Assembly: GCA_030770535.1 (NCBI GenBank)
Contig: JASVEC010000003.1
Location: forward strand, 1,054,001 to 1,118,000
Source: Batkoa obscura
Taxonomy: Eukaryota; Entomophthoromycota; Entomophthoromycetes; Entomophthorales; Batkoaceae
DNA length: 64,000 nt
Direction: 5' to 3'
Below the pieces are notes generated by a model that did no database searches, was not told where the DNA came from, and was given only the letters and a program-made list of their open reading frames with translations. A program made the position numbers and the translations under genes. Below, piece by piece: positions 26,079 through 36,698 of the stretch (within the stretch, counting starts at the first letter, position 1; every line of letters starts with the position of its first letter).

Positions 26079-26279
26079 TCTTCGATATTCTCTCTATTTA
26101 TACTATTTTATAAAAATGCTAATTCTAGAAGACTTAATTTATTATTGCTTAATTATTTTTGTTTAAATGATTTAGATTACATTGATATTGCTTCACCATT
26201 CACTCATTTCAATTATTTCAATTTGATTTGAAAAGGCATTAATGTGACAAAACGCATTCAATCAATATTTACCAACGTT

Positions 26280-27123
26280 TCAAGTCTTTGAGATTTTTTG
26301 TTATTCAATAGTAGCTATGAATATGGATTAGTTTAAAAACTTAGTTCAAATTTTGTCCAATTTTGATTTTTAGAAAAAATTGCAATTAACCACAAAATGC
26401 TACAAAAATTTACTCTTTTACTTAATTTTAAAATAACTCGTATTGGAATGTTTTTGTTCGGTTTATTTGATATTTTTTATATTTTACGCTACGTAGGAAA
26501 TGGACAAAAAGATGAAATTAGAGTTTTATTTTTAATTTTGACTGTTTTAAACTTACCCATACATAAAAACTTAACACCTTTTATATTAAACAATATTTTT
26601 TGTTAGCAGTATGGACTTATTTAATCAGCTACAATTTGTTTCATTTTGATATCTTTTACATTTAAAAAGATAAACATGTGAGAACTTTTGGAATTCAATA
26701 AAGCAAGGTGCTGCTCAATGTTTTTCGAAAATTAAATGGGATATTATTGGAATAGAAAATATTCAGGTTTAAGATTTTCGATAAAAGATCAATGGAATAT
26801 TATTGCAATGGCAATTGTTGATTTCTTCTAAACTTGATAAGATGTTGGTAGGCTTTTAAAGCTATTAAAACAGTTTGCAATCAGATGTCTTTCGTTGTTT
26901 TTAATTTGGAGTTAAGATTTTAATATGAACTTAAGGATCTATAAAACCTGTGTAACCTTTAAACTCGTATTAGAAAAAGCTGACTCAAATTAAAAACAAC
27001 AGAAGGTATCTAACTGCAAGCTGTTCTAAAATTTAAGGAAAAAATAAAAATAAAATGGGTATATTGATAACAATAATTGTTTACTTGAAATAAAAAACTA
27101 AAAACAATGTTTACAGTATTAAA
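26280..27123. other. Intergenic region between F-box relic B and SPRY gene 1
   Basis: About 840 bp. A 69-codon open frame at 26397-26606 is hydrophobic and AT-driven with no family resemblance, and I do not call it. 27090-27123 is the start of the block identical to the second SPRY gene. Confidence 0.5.
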
Positions 27124-27937
27124 CTAATAGCTAGGAGGCAGCTCTTGAATATAATTACATTCCAAACCAAGTTTAAGTTGATTAGCACGACGATAATGAA
27201 AAGGTTGATCACCGAGATTGTATTTCAGTATAGTACCTTTAGTACTATAAATAGTAGGATATATTGCAGTAGAGTGAAACTGGTAATAGCATAAATCATT
27301 ACCATTATAAGTAAATGTGATTTCGTTTGATGATAAATCATAAAAACAACCTATAATATCTCCTTGTTTAAGAGTATGGACAAATGTATTTGGATATTGC
27401 TTTTCGTCCATATTCACACCACATATTTTATTGTTTAGTAGTATATGCGATTCTATATTAAGTTAGTAAACTTGCAAACGCTTATATATATTATTTACCA
27501 TGAATTTTACTACCACTTTTGTTCGCATATCCAAATAAAAGCTCAAAGCTTCCACTGAAATCCAACAATTCGATTTCATAATACATCGATTCTGGATTCA
27601 CTTTGTATTTTTTTGCTTGTATTATACAACTATCATTAAAATATATACTATTATTTTCTTTAGGTATTATCTTTTCTTCCTCTCCAACAGTTGCTTTAAA
27701 TTTGCTCTTATTTTTCAAGTTATTTTCAATCCTTATTTCGCTTAATTGAATCGTCACATTATCACCTCTCATTCGAATAGCTCTATTTATATTTTCTTCT
27801 CTCTCCAACCTTTCTATATTTTCAAGCCTTTGTTTCACACGCTTATACCTATAACTAAGCATATAAAATGCTATTGCAACTCCAAAAATACATACTAAAA
27901 GTGAGATAGCAGCATTTACAAAGTTATCAAGTGCCAT
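27124..27937 (-). CDS. Membrane-anchored SPRY-domain protein 1, 2 exons
   Basis: Reading leftwards, exon 1 is 27937-27499 and exon 2 is 27452-27124, joined over a 46-bp intron (GTAAAT..TATAG with TACTAAC branch) to 255 residues. The intron interrupts the SPRY domain. Residues 8-28 are one membrane segment, followed by a basic run (RYKRVKQR) and a charged helix to about residue 65. The SPRY fold covers about residues 85-250: YYEIELLDFSGSFELLFGYA, then HILLNNKICGVNMDE, the GDIIGCFYDLSSNEITFTYNG core, and a C-terminal YNLG strand. With a short N-terminus and basic residues after the membrane segment, the SPRY domain is probably cytosolic. Function unknown. From 27090 to 27747 it is identical to SPRY gene 2, while the first 65 codons differ. 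Confidence 0.82.
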
Positions 27938-29070
27938 TTTTAATTAATTTCGAAATGTCATTTCACTGCTTTTTATACTTTTATTATTTTCTTTTAACTT
28001 TTTCCTTTTTCTTTTTTTATCGATTTAAACCTGCTTTCGGTTTTTTCAAAAGATCCTCCTTTTTTTAGTGAAAAAAAGTAAGAGATGTTATTAGTCGCAT
28101 CATAAATTTTTGTTACATAAAAATAAAAATACAATCTAGTAAAAAGGACTGACTGGTGCAATCCTATACCTTTACCACTCCTTATACGTACAAAAAAATA
28201 AAAGTACTCTTAAAAGCCTACTATTTTTCCGCTTATGGCTATTATTGAGAAATCATATTATATATAATTTTATAGATCTTTTATTCTCAAAAATGTGTCA
28301 TATATATTACAAATAATGATTAGCTATTTTCTTTATTTTTAAATTATATACATTCATTAACTACATGTTTTGACAATAATTTTTAATATTAAAAGACCAA
28401 ATGTAAACAAATTAGTTTATTAACGAGTACTTTTTAAAATGACCCTTTTGAGTCGAATCGGCCCAAAAGATCGGTTGTATCAAATTAAATAAATCTGTCA
28501 ACTTTTATTTATATGAATACTTATGTAAAATAAATATCATCTGATTCTTCAATATAAGCTGAAAAAATCGACCCATTTGAATTGATTGGGTTTTTTTACA
28601 TTAATAAGACATATGGGATGCTATTGCAAAGACAAGAATTGCAACCGTGACAAGAATTAATTTCTATATATACTAGAGATATTGGTTAGTATACTGGAAA
28701 AGATTAGAGCCAAAATGATAACTATTTGACCTAGTGTTAGTGATCTTAAAATCGGTCCAAATGGGCCAAAATTCAATAAAAATACCTGTTAATAATGAGT
28801 TTTCATAACGTAGGTGTTTTAATATCCCAGGTAAAAAGTTAAATTAAACTAGAGATGAAAAAATACTTAATTTTAGAAATTCTTATGTTTTAAACTAGGA
28901 CAAAATAGTTTACCTATTATATTGCCTTAAATATTAACTTTTTATTTTATATTTAACATTATTTTATTATATAGGGATGTCTTTCCTTGTTCAAGAAAGC
29001 TACTGATATTTTTTCTGCTTAAAAGCACTTAAAAAAGGGAAAAAGATATGAAACCGAAAAAACACCAGTA
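27938..29070. other. Intergenic region between SPRY gene 1 and transposon copy 1
   Basis: About 1.1 kb. The first 120 bases are pyrimidine-rich on the plus strand (A/G-rich on the gene strand), the probable promoter of SPRY gene 1. The rest holds nothing I recognise. Confidence 0.5.
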
Positions 29071-29703
29071 TATGGGGGTGTCCGAATTGGTTTCATTTTT
29101 TTATCCAATTTTTAAATTATTTTATTATAATTTATATTGTAAGTTAGCGGAATTTCTATCAAATTTAATATAAATTTCCGAATTAGCAAGGCTTTTACCA
29201 ATATAGCCTATATAGTGATATTAACCAAAGTTGTAATATGTAAATAAATATGTATTTTTATAAAACTTTATTAAGAAATATTTATTATCAACTGCTTTAT
29301 AGCCAACACTGCAGATTTACTATCAAATAAATAAATTATTTTGATGTTATAATTACATTATCAATATATCGCTAAGTTAATAAATAGCTGTATAAGGGGG
29401 AGTGGTTAGCCTCAAAACTATAATTAACCATCCTTATGTAACACAAGCAGTATAATAATAGTTTTTCCTTATTATTACAACTACTTACTCTTTGACTATT
29501 TATTAACTTAGCTATCAATAATTTAAGTAATATCAATATTTAATAATTGATTTCTATCATCTAATAAGTTACTTACTTGCTTACTAAATATTGAAACATT
29601 TAAATTTTCAGTTATTTTTGTAAGATAAGCTGGGGTTGACCTTTTAATTTTTCTATCCTCTATAGACTCTATAACTTTAATTGTAATTATATCGCTTTTT
29701 TAT

Positions 29704-30681
29704 TTATTTATCAGATACTGGATAACAGTGTAATTTATTACCACGTTTAATAAAATGTAAATACTTTTTAATACCTTGTATTTTTATTATTTTTTTCATA
29801 TCTTTGTTTCTTTCATACTTTTTAAAAATTATATTTGTTTTCCCATTATTGACAGTTGAGTTATTAACTCTATTATGTTCACAAATAAAAATCTCAAATT
29901 TTGAAATTAATTGATCAATGTCTTCTATTTTACCTAATGCTTCAAGATTATTTTTCCACTGTGAAAGATTTCCAAAATGTCCGTCAACTATACTTTTTCC
30001 ATGATGCTCGGCAAAAAAATTAAGATCAATATTTAAACTACTATTTATTTTATAAATTTCTTCAAATACATAATGTAAAAACTCTTGAGATTTAAAATGA
30101 TATCCTGTATCTGCCCATATATTAATTTTTGTAAGCTTTTTAAATAAAGGCTCTTTAGATATTAAATCAATTAAACAATCTCCTGCATATGCTGAATCAT
30201 GATTTAATATTTCAGATAAATAATCAAAATAAATTTTGCCTATTGTTTTATCGTTTTTTAAATACAAAACGCCAAACCCTAATACTGATATAGCTTGTTT
30301 ATTATAATGATCTAAGTTTATTGGATCTGGTCTTGTTCCTATTTCCATATTTTGTTTAAAGTCTAAAATTATTATACAACTTATATTATTTAATTTTTCA
30401 ATAGTTTCATTAAATATGTTTTTTTGAGTATCAACACAAAACTCATGTAATTTATATAACCTTTTTTCTTTATTAAAAGATTCCTGTATCTCTGCTTTAT
30501 TTTTTGTCGCTGTATTTATTTTATTTTCAAATAACTTTTTTCTAACTGTATACTGGGCACATATATTACATAAATCTGTTTTTCTTGCTGGATTTTTAAA
30601 ATTATTTGGTATGTATTTGAAAATTGTTGACCTAGCTACTGCTTTATCTTTTAAATCATTAAAATATTTACTGTATATCAT
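29704..30681 (-). CDS. Transposase of DNA transposon copy 1 (main frame, 325 codons)
   Basis: The frame encodes a probable DDE-type transposase. Visible elements in order: a knuckle-like C..C (DLCNICAQY, about residue 40), the first candidate catalytic Asp in IIILDFKQNMEIGTRPD (about 105), a second in NIWADTGYHFKS (about 190), and FFAEHHGKSIVDGHFG (about 220) followed by a helical tail. The HGKS..DG..G motif occurs in several eukaryotic transposase groups, but I cannot name the superfamily. The frame opens after an in-frame stop that copy 2 shares, and further N-terminal sequence lies upstream (to about 31150), where copy 1 also has a single-base loss relative to copy 2. Copy 3 has a Gln codon at the place of the shared stop, so the ancestor was longer. 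Probably inactive as it stands. Confidence 0.75.
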   Translation of the reverse strand: MIYSKYFNDLKDKAVARSTIFKYIPNNFKNPARKTDLCNICAQYTVRKKLFENKINTATKNKAEIQESFNKEKRLYKLHEFCVDTQKNIFNETIEKLNNISCIIILDFKQNMEIGTRPDPINLDHYNKQAISVLGFGVLYLKNDKTIGKIYFDYLSEILNHDSAYAGDCLIDLISKEPLFKKLTKINIWADTGYHFKSQEFLHYVFEEIYKINSSLNIDLNFFAEHHGKSIVDGHFGNLSQWKNNLEALGKIEDIDQLISKFEIFICEHNRVNNSTVNNGKTNIIFKKYERNKDMKKIIKIQGIKKYLHFIKRGNKLHCYPVSDK

Positions 30682-31320
30682 TCTTCTATTTTTATTTAAT
30701 ATATATATATTATCTGACGAATATTTATTATCATTATTTTTTTTATTAAATCTTGATGAAATAGTTGAATTATCAAGTAAATATTGTATAATAATCTCAA
30801 TTTGCTCATCTTTAATTTTTTTTGTATTTTTAATAATAGGTTGTAATGTTGGTGTTTTATTATTACTGATTATTTTTGAATAATCATATTAATTTCTACT
30901 TATATTAAATCCAAAACTTTTACATTCATCAAAAGAATATACTGAAGCTATAGTTGATAATAATGCTACTTGCTGGTTTTCATTTCCTGTTTCCTTTAAA
31001 GCACTAATTCTATACATTGCTTGGTTAAGTTTATTATTATTAATAGTAAAGTTTGATAACTTTTCTTTTCTTTTTTTTGTTTTATTATAAATTCCATAAA
31101 CTCTGGGTTATTGTCAATAGTTGTTAAAATTGATGTAAATGAATTACAATGTTATATAATGTGCTTCTCCCTATCGTATTAAAGTTCTTAGAAATTCCAT
31201 TTCGAAGTTTAGTTATAAAAGCTTGGATTTTATTTTTATTTTAATAAAAAATAAAGTCAAGTAATTATATATTTATATCTTATATATCTATTAAACATTT
31301 AATAAAAAAATACAAAACAC

Positions 31321-31699
31321 TGTGAAATATCGCTTCATCAGCTCTATGATTGCTTATCGCATAATAATCACTTAACTTGTTTACAAAACTAGTTGGAGTA
31401 TAAAAGAGATTCTTCAACATGATAGCTCGAGGCTTTTTAATTGAATTGTTCCCTAATACTGTACCTTTAATAAAGCCAGTAAGTCTTATAGTATTTTACG
31501 TAGATTTTACGTAGATTTTACGTAGATTTTACAGTAGTATCTTGTATTCTATTCATTTTATATAGTTCGTAGCTTATTGCACACTATTCCTATTAATTTA
31601 AGTCTATCTTAGTTACATAAACTAAGGCCTTTTGACTTACGGCCAGTTAATTAAGCTAGGACTGCTTTTAACTGTAATAACTGAGTACCAACTTTCACA
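31321..31699 (-). mobile_element. Solo LTR nested in transposon copy 1 (about 379 bp, fossil)
   Basis: TGTGAAA..TTTCACA ends; a shorter variant of the LTR at 770-1232. The flanks AACAC and AACAT suggest a 5-bp target duplication with one difference. The same insertion, at the same place, is in transposon copy 2 (47712-48090). It contains an 11-bp unit (TTTTACGTAGA) repeated three times. No internal retrotransposon genes accompany it. Confidence 0.8.
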
Positions 31700-32069
31700 A
31701 ACATATAATCAAAAAAATAAAATAAATAAATAAAATAAAATAAGTCTTTTAAATTTAATTTTTATATTTAATTTTAAGCTTTTTAAATTTAGCTGATTAT
31801 ACATTGAAGACTTACAAATTTAAAAACTTAAAATTTTTCCACTCAAATAGCGCTTAAAAAATGAAAAGTGATTAAACCAAAAAAACATCCCCATATATTA
31901 AATAACTCAAAACTAAAAATTATCGTTTTATATGGAATAGTGTTTTCATTATTTTATCTCTTTATTAAGCTATTAATTTTCAAATGATAGATACAAATAA
32001 TGTATGTTTTTTGAAAAACAATTATTTAATTTTGAATAAAAAACTAAAAACAATGTTTACAGTATTAAA

Positions 32070-32865
32070 CTAATAGCTAGGAGGCAGCTCTTGAATATAA
32101 TTACATTCCAAACCAAGTTTAAGTTGATTAGCACGACGATAATGAAAAGGTTGATCACCGAGATTGTATTTCAGTATAGTACCTTTAGTACTATAAATAG
32201 TAGGATATATTGCAGTAGAGTGAAACTGGTAATAGCATAAATCATTACCATTATAAGTAAATGTGATTTCGTTTGATGATAAATCATAAAAACAACCTAT
32301 AATATCTCCTTGTTTAAGAGTATGGACAAATGTATTTGGATATTGCTTTTCGTCCATATTCACACCACATATTTTATTGTTTAGTAGTATATGCGATTCT
32401 ATATTAAGTTAGTAAACTTGCAAACGCTTATATATATTATTTACCATGAATTTTACTACCACTTTTGTTCGCATATCCAAATAAAAGCTCAAAGCTTCCA
32501 CTGAAATCCAACAATTCGATTTCATAATACATCGATTCTGGATTCACTTTGTATTTTTTTGCTTGTATTATACAACTATCATTAAAATATATACTATTAT
32601 TTTCTTTAGGTATTATCTTTTCTTCCTCTCCAACAGTTGCTTTAAATTTGCTCTTATTTTTCAAGTTATTTTCAATCCTTATTTCGCTTAATTGGATTAT
32701 CGCATTATTATCTCTGACTTGTACTATTCTATCGCTATTTATTTCTCTTTCATAACTTCCTCTTATACGCTTGTATATAATGCTAACAATACAAAAAGCT
32801 ATGATAAGTATGGAAGTACATATTCCAAGCGAGATAGCAACATATACAAAATTACCAAGAGCCAT
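32070..32865 (-). CDS. Membrane-anchored SPRY-domain protein 2, 2 exons
   Basis: Exon 1 is 32865-32445 and exon 2 is 32398-32070, with a 46-bp intron identical to that of gene 1; the product is 249 residues. The N-terminus begins MALGNFVYVAISLGICTS, a membrane segment at about 7-28, then IIYKRIRG and a short charged helix. This differs clearly from gene 1 (about half the residues) and is six residues shorter. From the VTIQLSEIRIENN/AIIQLSEIRIENN region onward the proteins are identical, as is the DNA including the intron and about 30 bp of 3' flank (32036-32693). The SPRY core is as in gene 1. Upstream, two copies of a pyrimidine-rich unit lie at about 32929-32985. Function unknown; a paralogous pair evolving with 3' homogenisation. 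Confidence 0.82.
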
Positions 32866-33879
32866 TTTTTAAATTAATATTTTATATGATATTTTGACTC
32901 TTTTATATTATTTCTACTTTCTTTTTAATTTCTTCTTTTTTCTTTTTAATTTCTTCTTTTTTCTTTTTATCATTGAGTTAAGCTTGTGTTTTTCCGCCTA
33001 TGACTATTATTAAAGAACATATTGCTATACTTTTAATTTTACTGCATTTTTATTAAACTTTTACCACCATACGTTATATAGTAGTGATTAGCAACTTTAT
33101 TAAACTATTAATTAAATTGTGTATATATTCATCAGCAACTAAAGGATACTTTTAGAAGGATAAGAGTTTTCGAAAACTTTTATATATTTTTTGAACAGTA
33201 CTAAAAAGTCAACTTTTAAAGCATCAAAATATCTAAAATCACCTCTGAAAATTAAAATTAAGTCTAAAAATTTGTTAAATTATTTGCGTTTAAATTTGTA
33301 TATTCTGACAAATGTAAAATTATTTTTTCAATGCTGTTCAAAAGAAATGTAAGAACTTTAAAAAACTATTATAAATTGTATTTTAAAATTTTAATTAATA
33401 TAAAAATTATTCACTAACATGAATATAGCTATGGGTTTTACAACGTTATAGTTAGATTTTGAATATAGACTGGTTTTATATTTAAATATTTTTACTTAGA
33501 GCTGATATTACCACTCATACCAAAGTAGCCTGGTATGATAAGATCAATGCCTTTAGGTGATTTTAAAGTAATATTGTAGTTATCTTACATAGACTAGGAC
33601 CTGAGTCATTAATTTTTTTAATGTTTTTGAATACTTTTAAATTTATAAAGCTATTAAGGGTCAAAGTAAGGCTTAAAGGCTTTCAAGTTGCATTTCAAAG
33701 GTGTTATGAAACTTAAATATAATTGACTTTTGATAAAAGCAGTAATATAACCTTTGTATTTCATATATGACACATATAAGTAAATAAACCCAACTTCAAC
33801 AATGTCTGATCTATTATGAGCTAAACTACACCAAGATTGTATAATATCAATGACTTCAATGCTGAATTTAGATAGTTGA
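32866..33879. other. Intergenic region upstream of SPRY gene 2
   Basis: Starts with a pyrimidine-rich direct repeat (two units of about 23 bp, TTTCTTTTTAATTTCTTC type, 32929-32985), the probable promoter. The remainder is AT-rich without recognisable features. Confidence 0.5.
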
Positions 33880-34110
33880 TAACTATTTATATATTACTTT
33901 ATGCAAGTAAACCTCTATCTTTCCAATTTGAGCCAAATGCTTTCTAGATTTTTTAAACAGTGAAGCAAACTACTATCTAATGATTTTATAACCAATCTCT
34001 CTAATTTCGGCAAACTAGTTGTAGCTTTATTGTTATTATGATTGATACTAAGCAAAGTGTTAAATATAAAGATAGTATATTATGATAACAATTATCACAC
34101 TTAATCTATC
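33880..34110 (-). pseudogene. Fragment related to the intact F-box/LRR gene at 36.7 kb
   Basis: On the minus strand, a stretch reading SLPKLERLVIKSLDSS resembles ELPKLKRIIIKSLDISS of the intact gene. Just upstream, NCYHNILSLYL in another frame resembles YCPNIISLYY at the right distance. Stops and a frame change lie between them, and no intact frame surrounds them. A short decayed relic of a paralog. Confidence 0.5.
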
Positions 34111-34829
34111 TCCTAACTGTATTTGAATATTTCATGAATACCCAGTTTTCTTTATGAATTTTGTTTTGCCTTAAAGATACTCTGTTAGACTAAAGGTTAA
34201 TAAATGATTTGTTTACATAGAATTCAAATGAAGAAAATAAAAATCAACACTAATTATTAAATAGAAATTGATAATTTTTGTGATGATTAAGTAGCTTATA
34301 AAAAACAAATAGGAATTTATAAATTGAAAAAGATAAAGCATACGTACTTTTATCTAAATTAGTATTGCTCTAAAATATCAAATAAACATTCTGATGTTGA
34401 AAATAAACAAGTAAACCACTGATTGCATGATGGCTATTCTTTACGGATTTTTTATCAACTTGAACTAAAAAGGACTTTTAAGTGATAATATTATCCAACA
34501 TACTTATACATTCAAATTTTGAATTTACCAGCTTAACTACTTTAAAGTTATTCAAAAGAAACAATATATAAAATAAACTAGTAAAACTTAAATTGTATTG
34601 GAAAAGATGGCTTTTTTGACTGAATTAGAGTGTATAAAATTTTTGATATCCTCAGTCAATACCGATAATATTTTGTAGGTGCACTATCAGCGACACGACT
34701 AGCTAAGTTAAAGCTTTTATACAGATAATTCAAACAATAAATAACCAACCCTTGGAGATTTTGTAATTGTAAATAGTTTTGAAGGTAGGTTCAAAAACAG
34801 TTGTTCCATCAATATGAATTTTTTTTAAA
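34111..34829. other. Intergenic region
   Basis: About 720 bp of AT-rich DNA between two F-box relics; nothing recognised. Confidence 0.45.
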
Positions 34830-35775
34830 CATCAAAGATTGAAAAGCGAATTTATACCATACATTGGTCCACTGGAACCAAAAGATAGAGTGTTAAATAC
34901 ATCAACTTAACTATGTTTTTAAGGTAAGACTACTAGTTTCTATAAACACTTTCTTTATTTTGAAAATCTAGTATAAACAACTGAGAGGAACTTTGTGTAT
35001 TCGAGTACCTATTAGTGTTAACGCTTTAAGTGAATGAAAGTTCGAAATACCATAAAAACTTGAAGGCACCAAAAACGTAACACAGAGGATCATCGATTTT
35101 TTTAGTTGCATAAATGACTCCTCCAATTTTTCAAGTTCGTTTAAATTGATCGAATTACATTTAATATTCAATGTTGTAAGTTTCTCTGGGTTCAGTAAAC
35201 TGAGAAGAAGATCTAAGTTGATTGTGTTTTTAATATCAACATTCAGCTTTTTAACTCGAGATAATAGATTTGCACGTTTTAGTAAAACAGACGCATGGTT
35301 ACTTCCAATAGTTGAAATATATTCTTTAAATAAGATAATTCGTGTGGTATTAAACGATCTAATATACTAGTATTAGCTAAATTTGTACAGTTGATATTCA
35401 ATATCGTAGTATTAAGGCACAAAATCAAATAGTTTAGCTGATACATTAATAGCTTCAAATATTCTAAATTACTACTATACCTTTTATAAAAGGAACATTG
35501 AATATTTAAGCACTTGTTGTGTCTTTTATAAATTAATATTGGTAATCTGAGTAATAGTTATTACTTCCACAAGAAGGATGTTAAATGTACGAATATTCTG
35601 GTGAGCCCAAATAAACAGAGTAACATAGGCGATTAAAAATAAGCTGACCAGTTTATCTAAACAACGCTCCATTTAAAAATCTTGGATCAAATAGTTCATC
35701 TGGAGGTATAAAACTAAAAGCAATATCAGTTACAATTTTTGGCAAAGTACCTAACTTTGAAGCATTCATTCATAT
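34830..35775 (-). pseudogene. F-box-type gene relic, copy C
   Basis: Minus strand. The start is at about 35773, reading MNASKLGTLPKIVTDIAFSF, then PPDELFDPRFLNGALF, the F-box-like N-terminus of this family. The reading frame then meets several stops and frame changes. The best-preserved later part is the frame at 35171-34968 (IKCNSINLNELEKLEESFMQLKK), matching KCNPINSNGLKRLKESF in relic E. Clearly dead and older than copies A/B. Confidence 0.75.
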
Positions 35776-35947
35776 TAAAAGAAAAGCAAAAATTGTCGAT
35801 TTTTCCTCTTTTATATTATTTTATAAGATTAATTACAGATAATTAAGTTTATTATTTAATCACTTATTATATTTCATAATCCTATAAACCATATGAAAAT
35901 GCCTAACTATTCGCTTATGCTCATTTAATTACAAGTAAAATATATGA

Positions 35948-36048
35948 TATGGGGGTGTTTTTTTGGCTTCATTGTTTTCTCCATTTAAGCGCTATTTGAG
36001 CGGAAAGATTGCTAGTAAAATTCTTAAACAAAAAAATAAATCCCCATA
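35948..36048 (+). mobile_element. MITE, about 101 bp
   Basis: Starts TATGGGGGTG, has the AAGCGCTATTTGAGCGG centre and ends TCCCCATA. It lies between relic C and the intact F-box gene, with TA on both sides. Confidence 0.85.
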
Positions 36049-36698
36049 TATCAAATTTCAGATAAGATTGATATTTTATGTTTATCAAATCATTTTCAAT
36101 AGGATTAATCTTCCTATATTCAACTTGGTTTTCAATTAAGAATTTAATATCAAAATTAATTTGACCTTTGATCAAACCTGTCTAAAATCAAAATGTTCTT
36201 ATAAAATCATGAGTTATTTTGTAAAATGATGAAATTCCAGTTAGAACAGTTGGTATAAATGTCTTTTTATTTTAAAAATTCGTTTTTCACTCTAAAATAT
36301 AAATAAATCAATCTTTTATTGTATTTAATAAAGATAAAAAAATTAACCTTAATATATTAATTAGAGGATAACAAATTAAATTCTAGATAAATTTTTTTAG
36401 ACAATTCTTAATAGTATGTAAATTAAAAATGCTATTAATAAGATAAATATAAAAACTAAGAACGAATATAAGAAATTTAGTTAACAGGATCATATACATT
36501 CATTTTTATAAAATATGAGTCATTATAACATATCATTCTGTTAAAAAGTATATTATTCATTAAGGTGATATTTTAGAAGTACGATAGAAAACTTTAAATT
36601 AAGTAACTTGTAACTAAATATAGTTTTTGTTTCATTAAACTCAATCAATTGTTTAATTAAATAGATAATCAGAAGTAAATGCTGTCTCAGTTAACTGT
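36049..36698. other. Intergenic region
   Basis: 650 bp, mainly the 3' flank of the F-box gene to the right. A short frame within 35969-36175 overlaps the MITE and is not a gene. Confidence 0.5.

Larger units (their letters stand above)
29071..31895 (-). mobile_element. DNA transposon copy 1, with a nested solo LTR and a switched right end
   Basis: The left end is TATGGGGGTGTCCGAATTGG, identical to the left end of copy 2 at 44903. The body carries a transposase gene on the minus strand (main frame 29704-30681, N-terminal part to about 31150) and a nested solo LTR (31321-31699). The right end is not the mirror of the left: from about 31836 it becomes the terminal 60 bp of the MITE family in reverse orientation, ending ACATCCCCATA. 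Copy 2 keeps the matching right end. So this copy is a chimera between the large element and a MITE end, through recombination or insertion plus deletion. Confidence 0.82.

Noticed and set aside
26397-26606. 69-codon open frame, hydrophobic start
   Set aside because: AT-driven, no family resemblance, no neighbouring exons with splice signals, and a low-complexity composition.
30611-30883. 90-codon frame on the plus strand
   Set aside because: Lies opposite the transposase gene; a shadow of that coding sequence.
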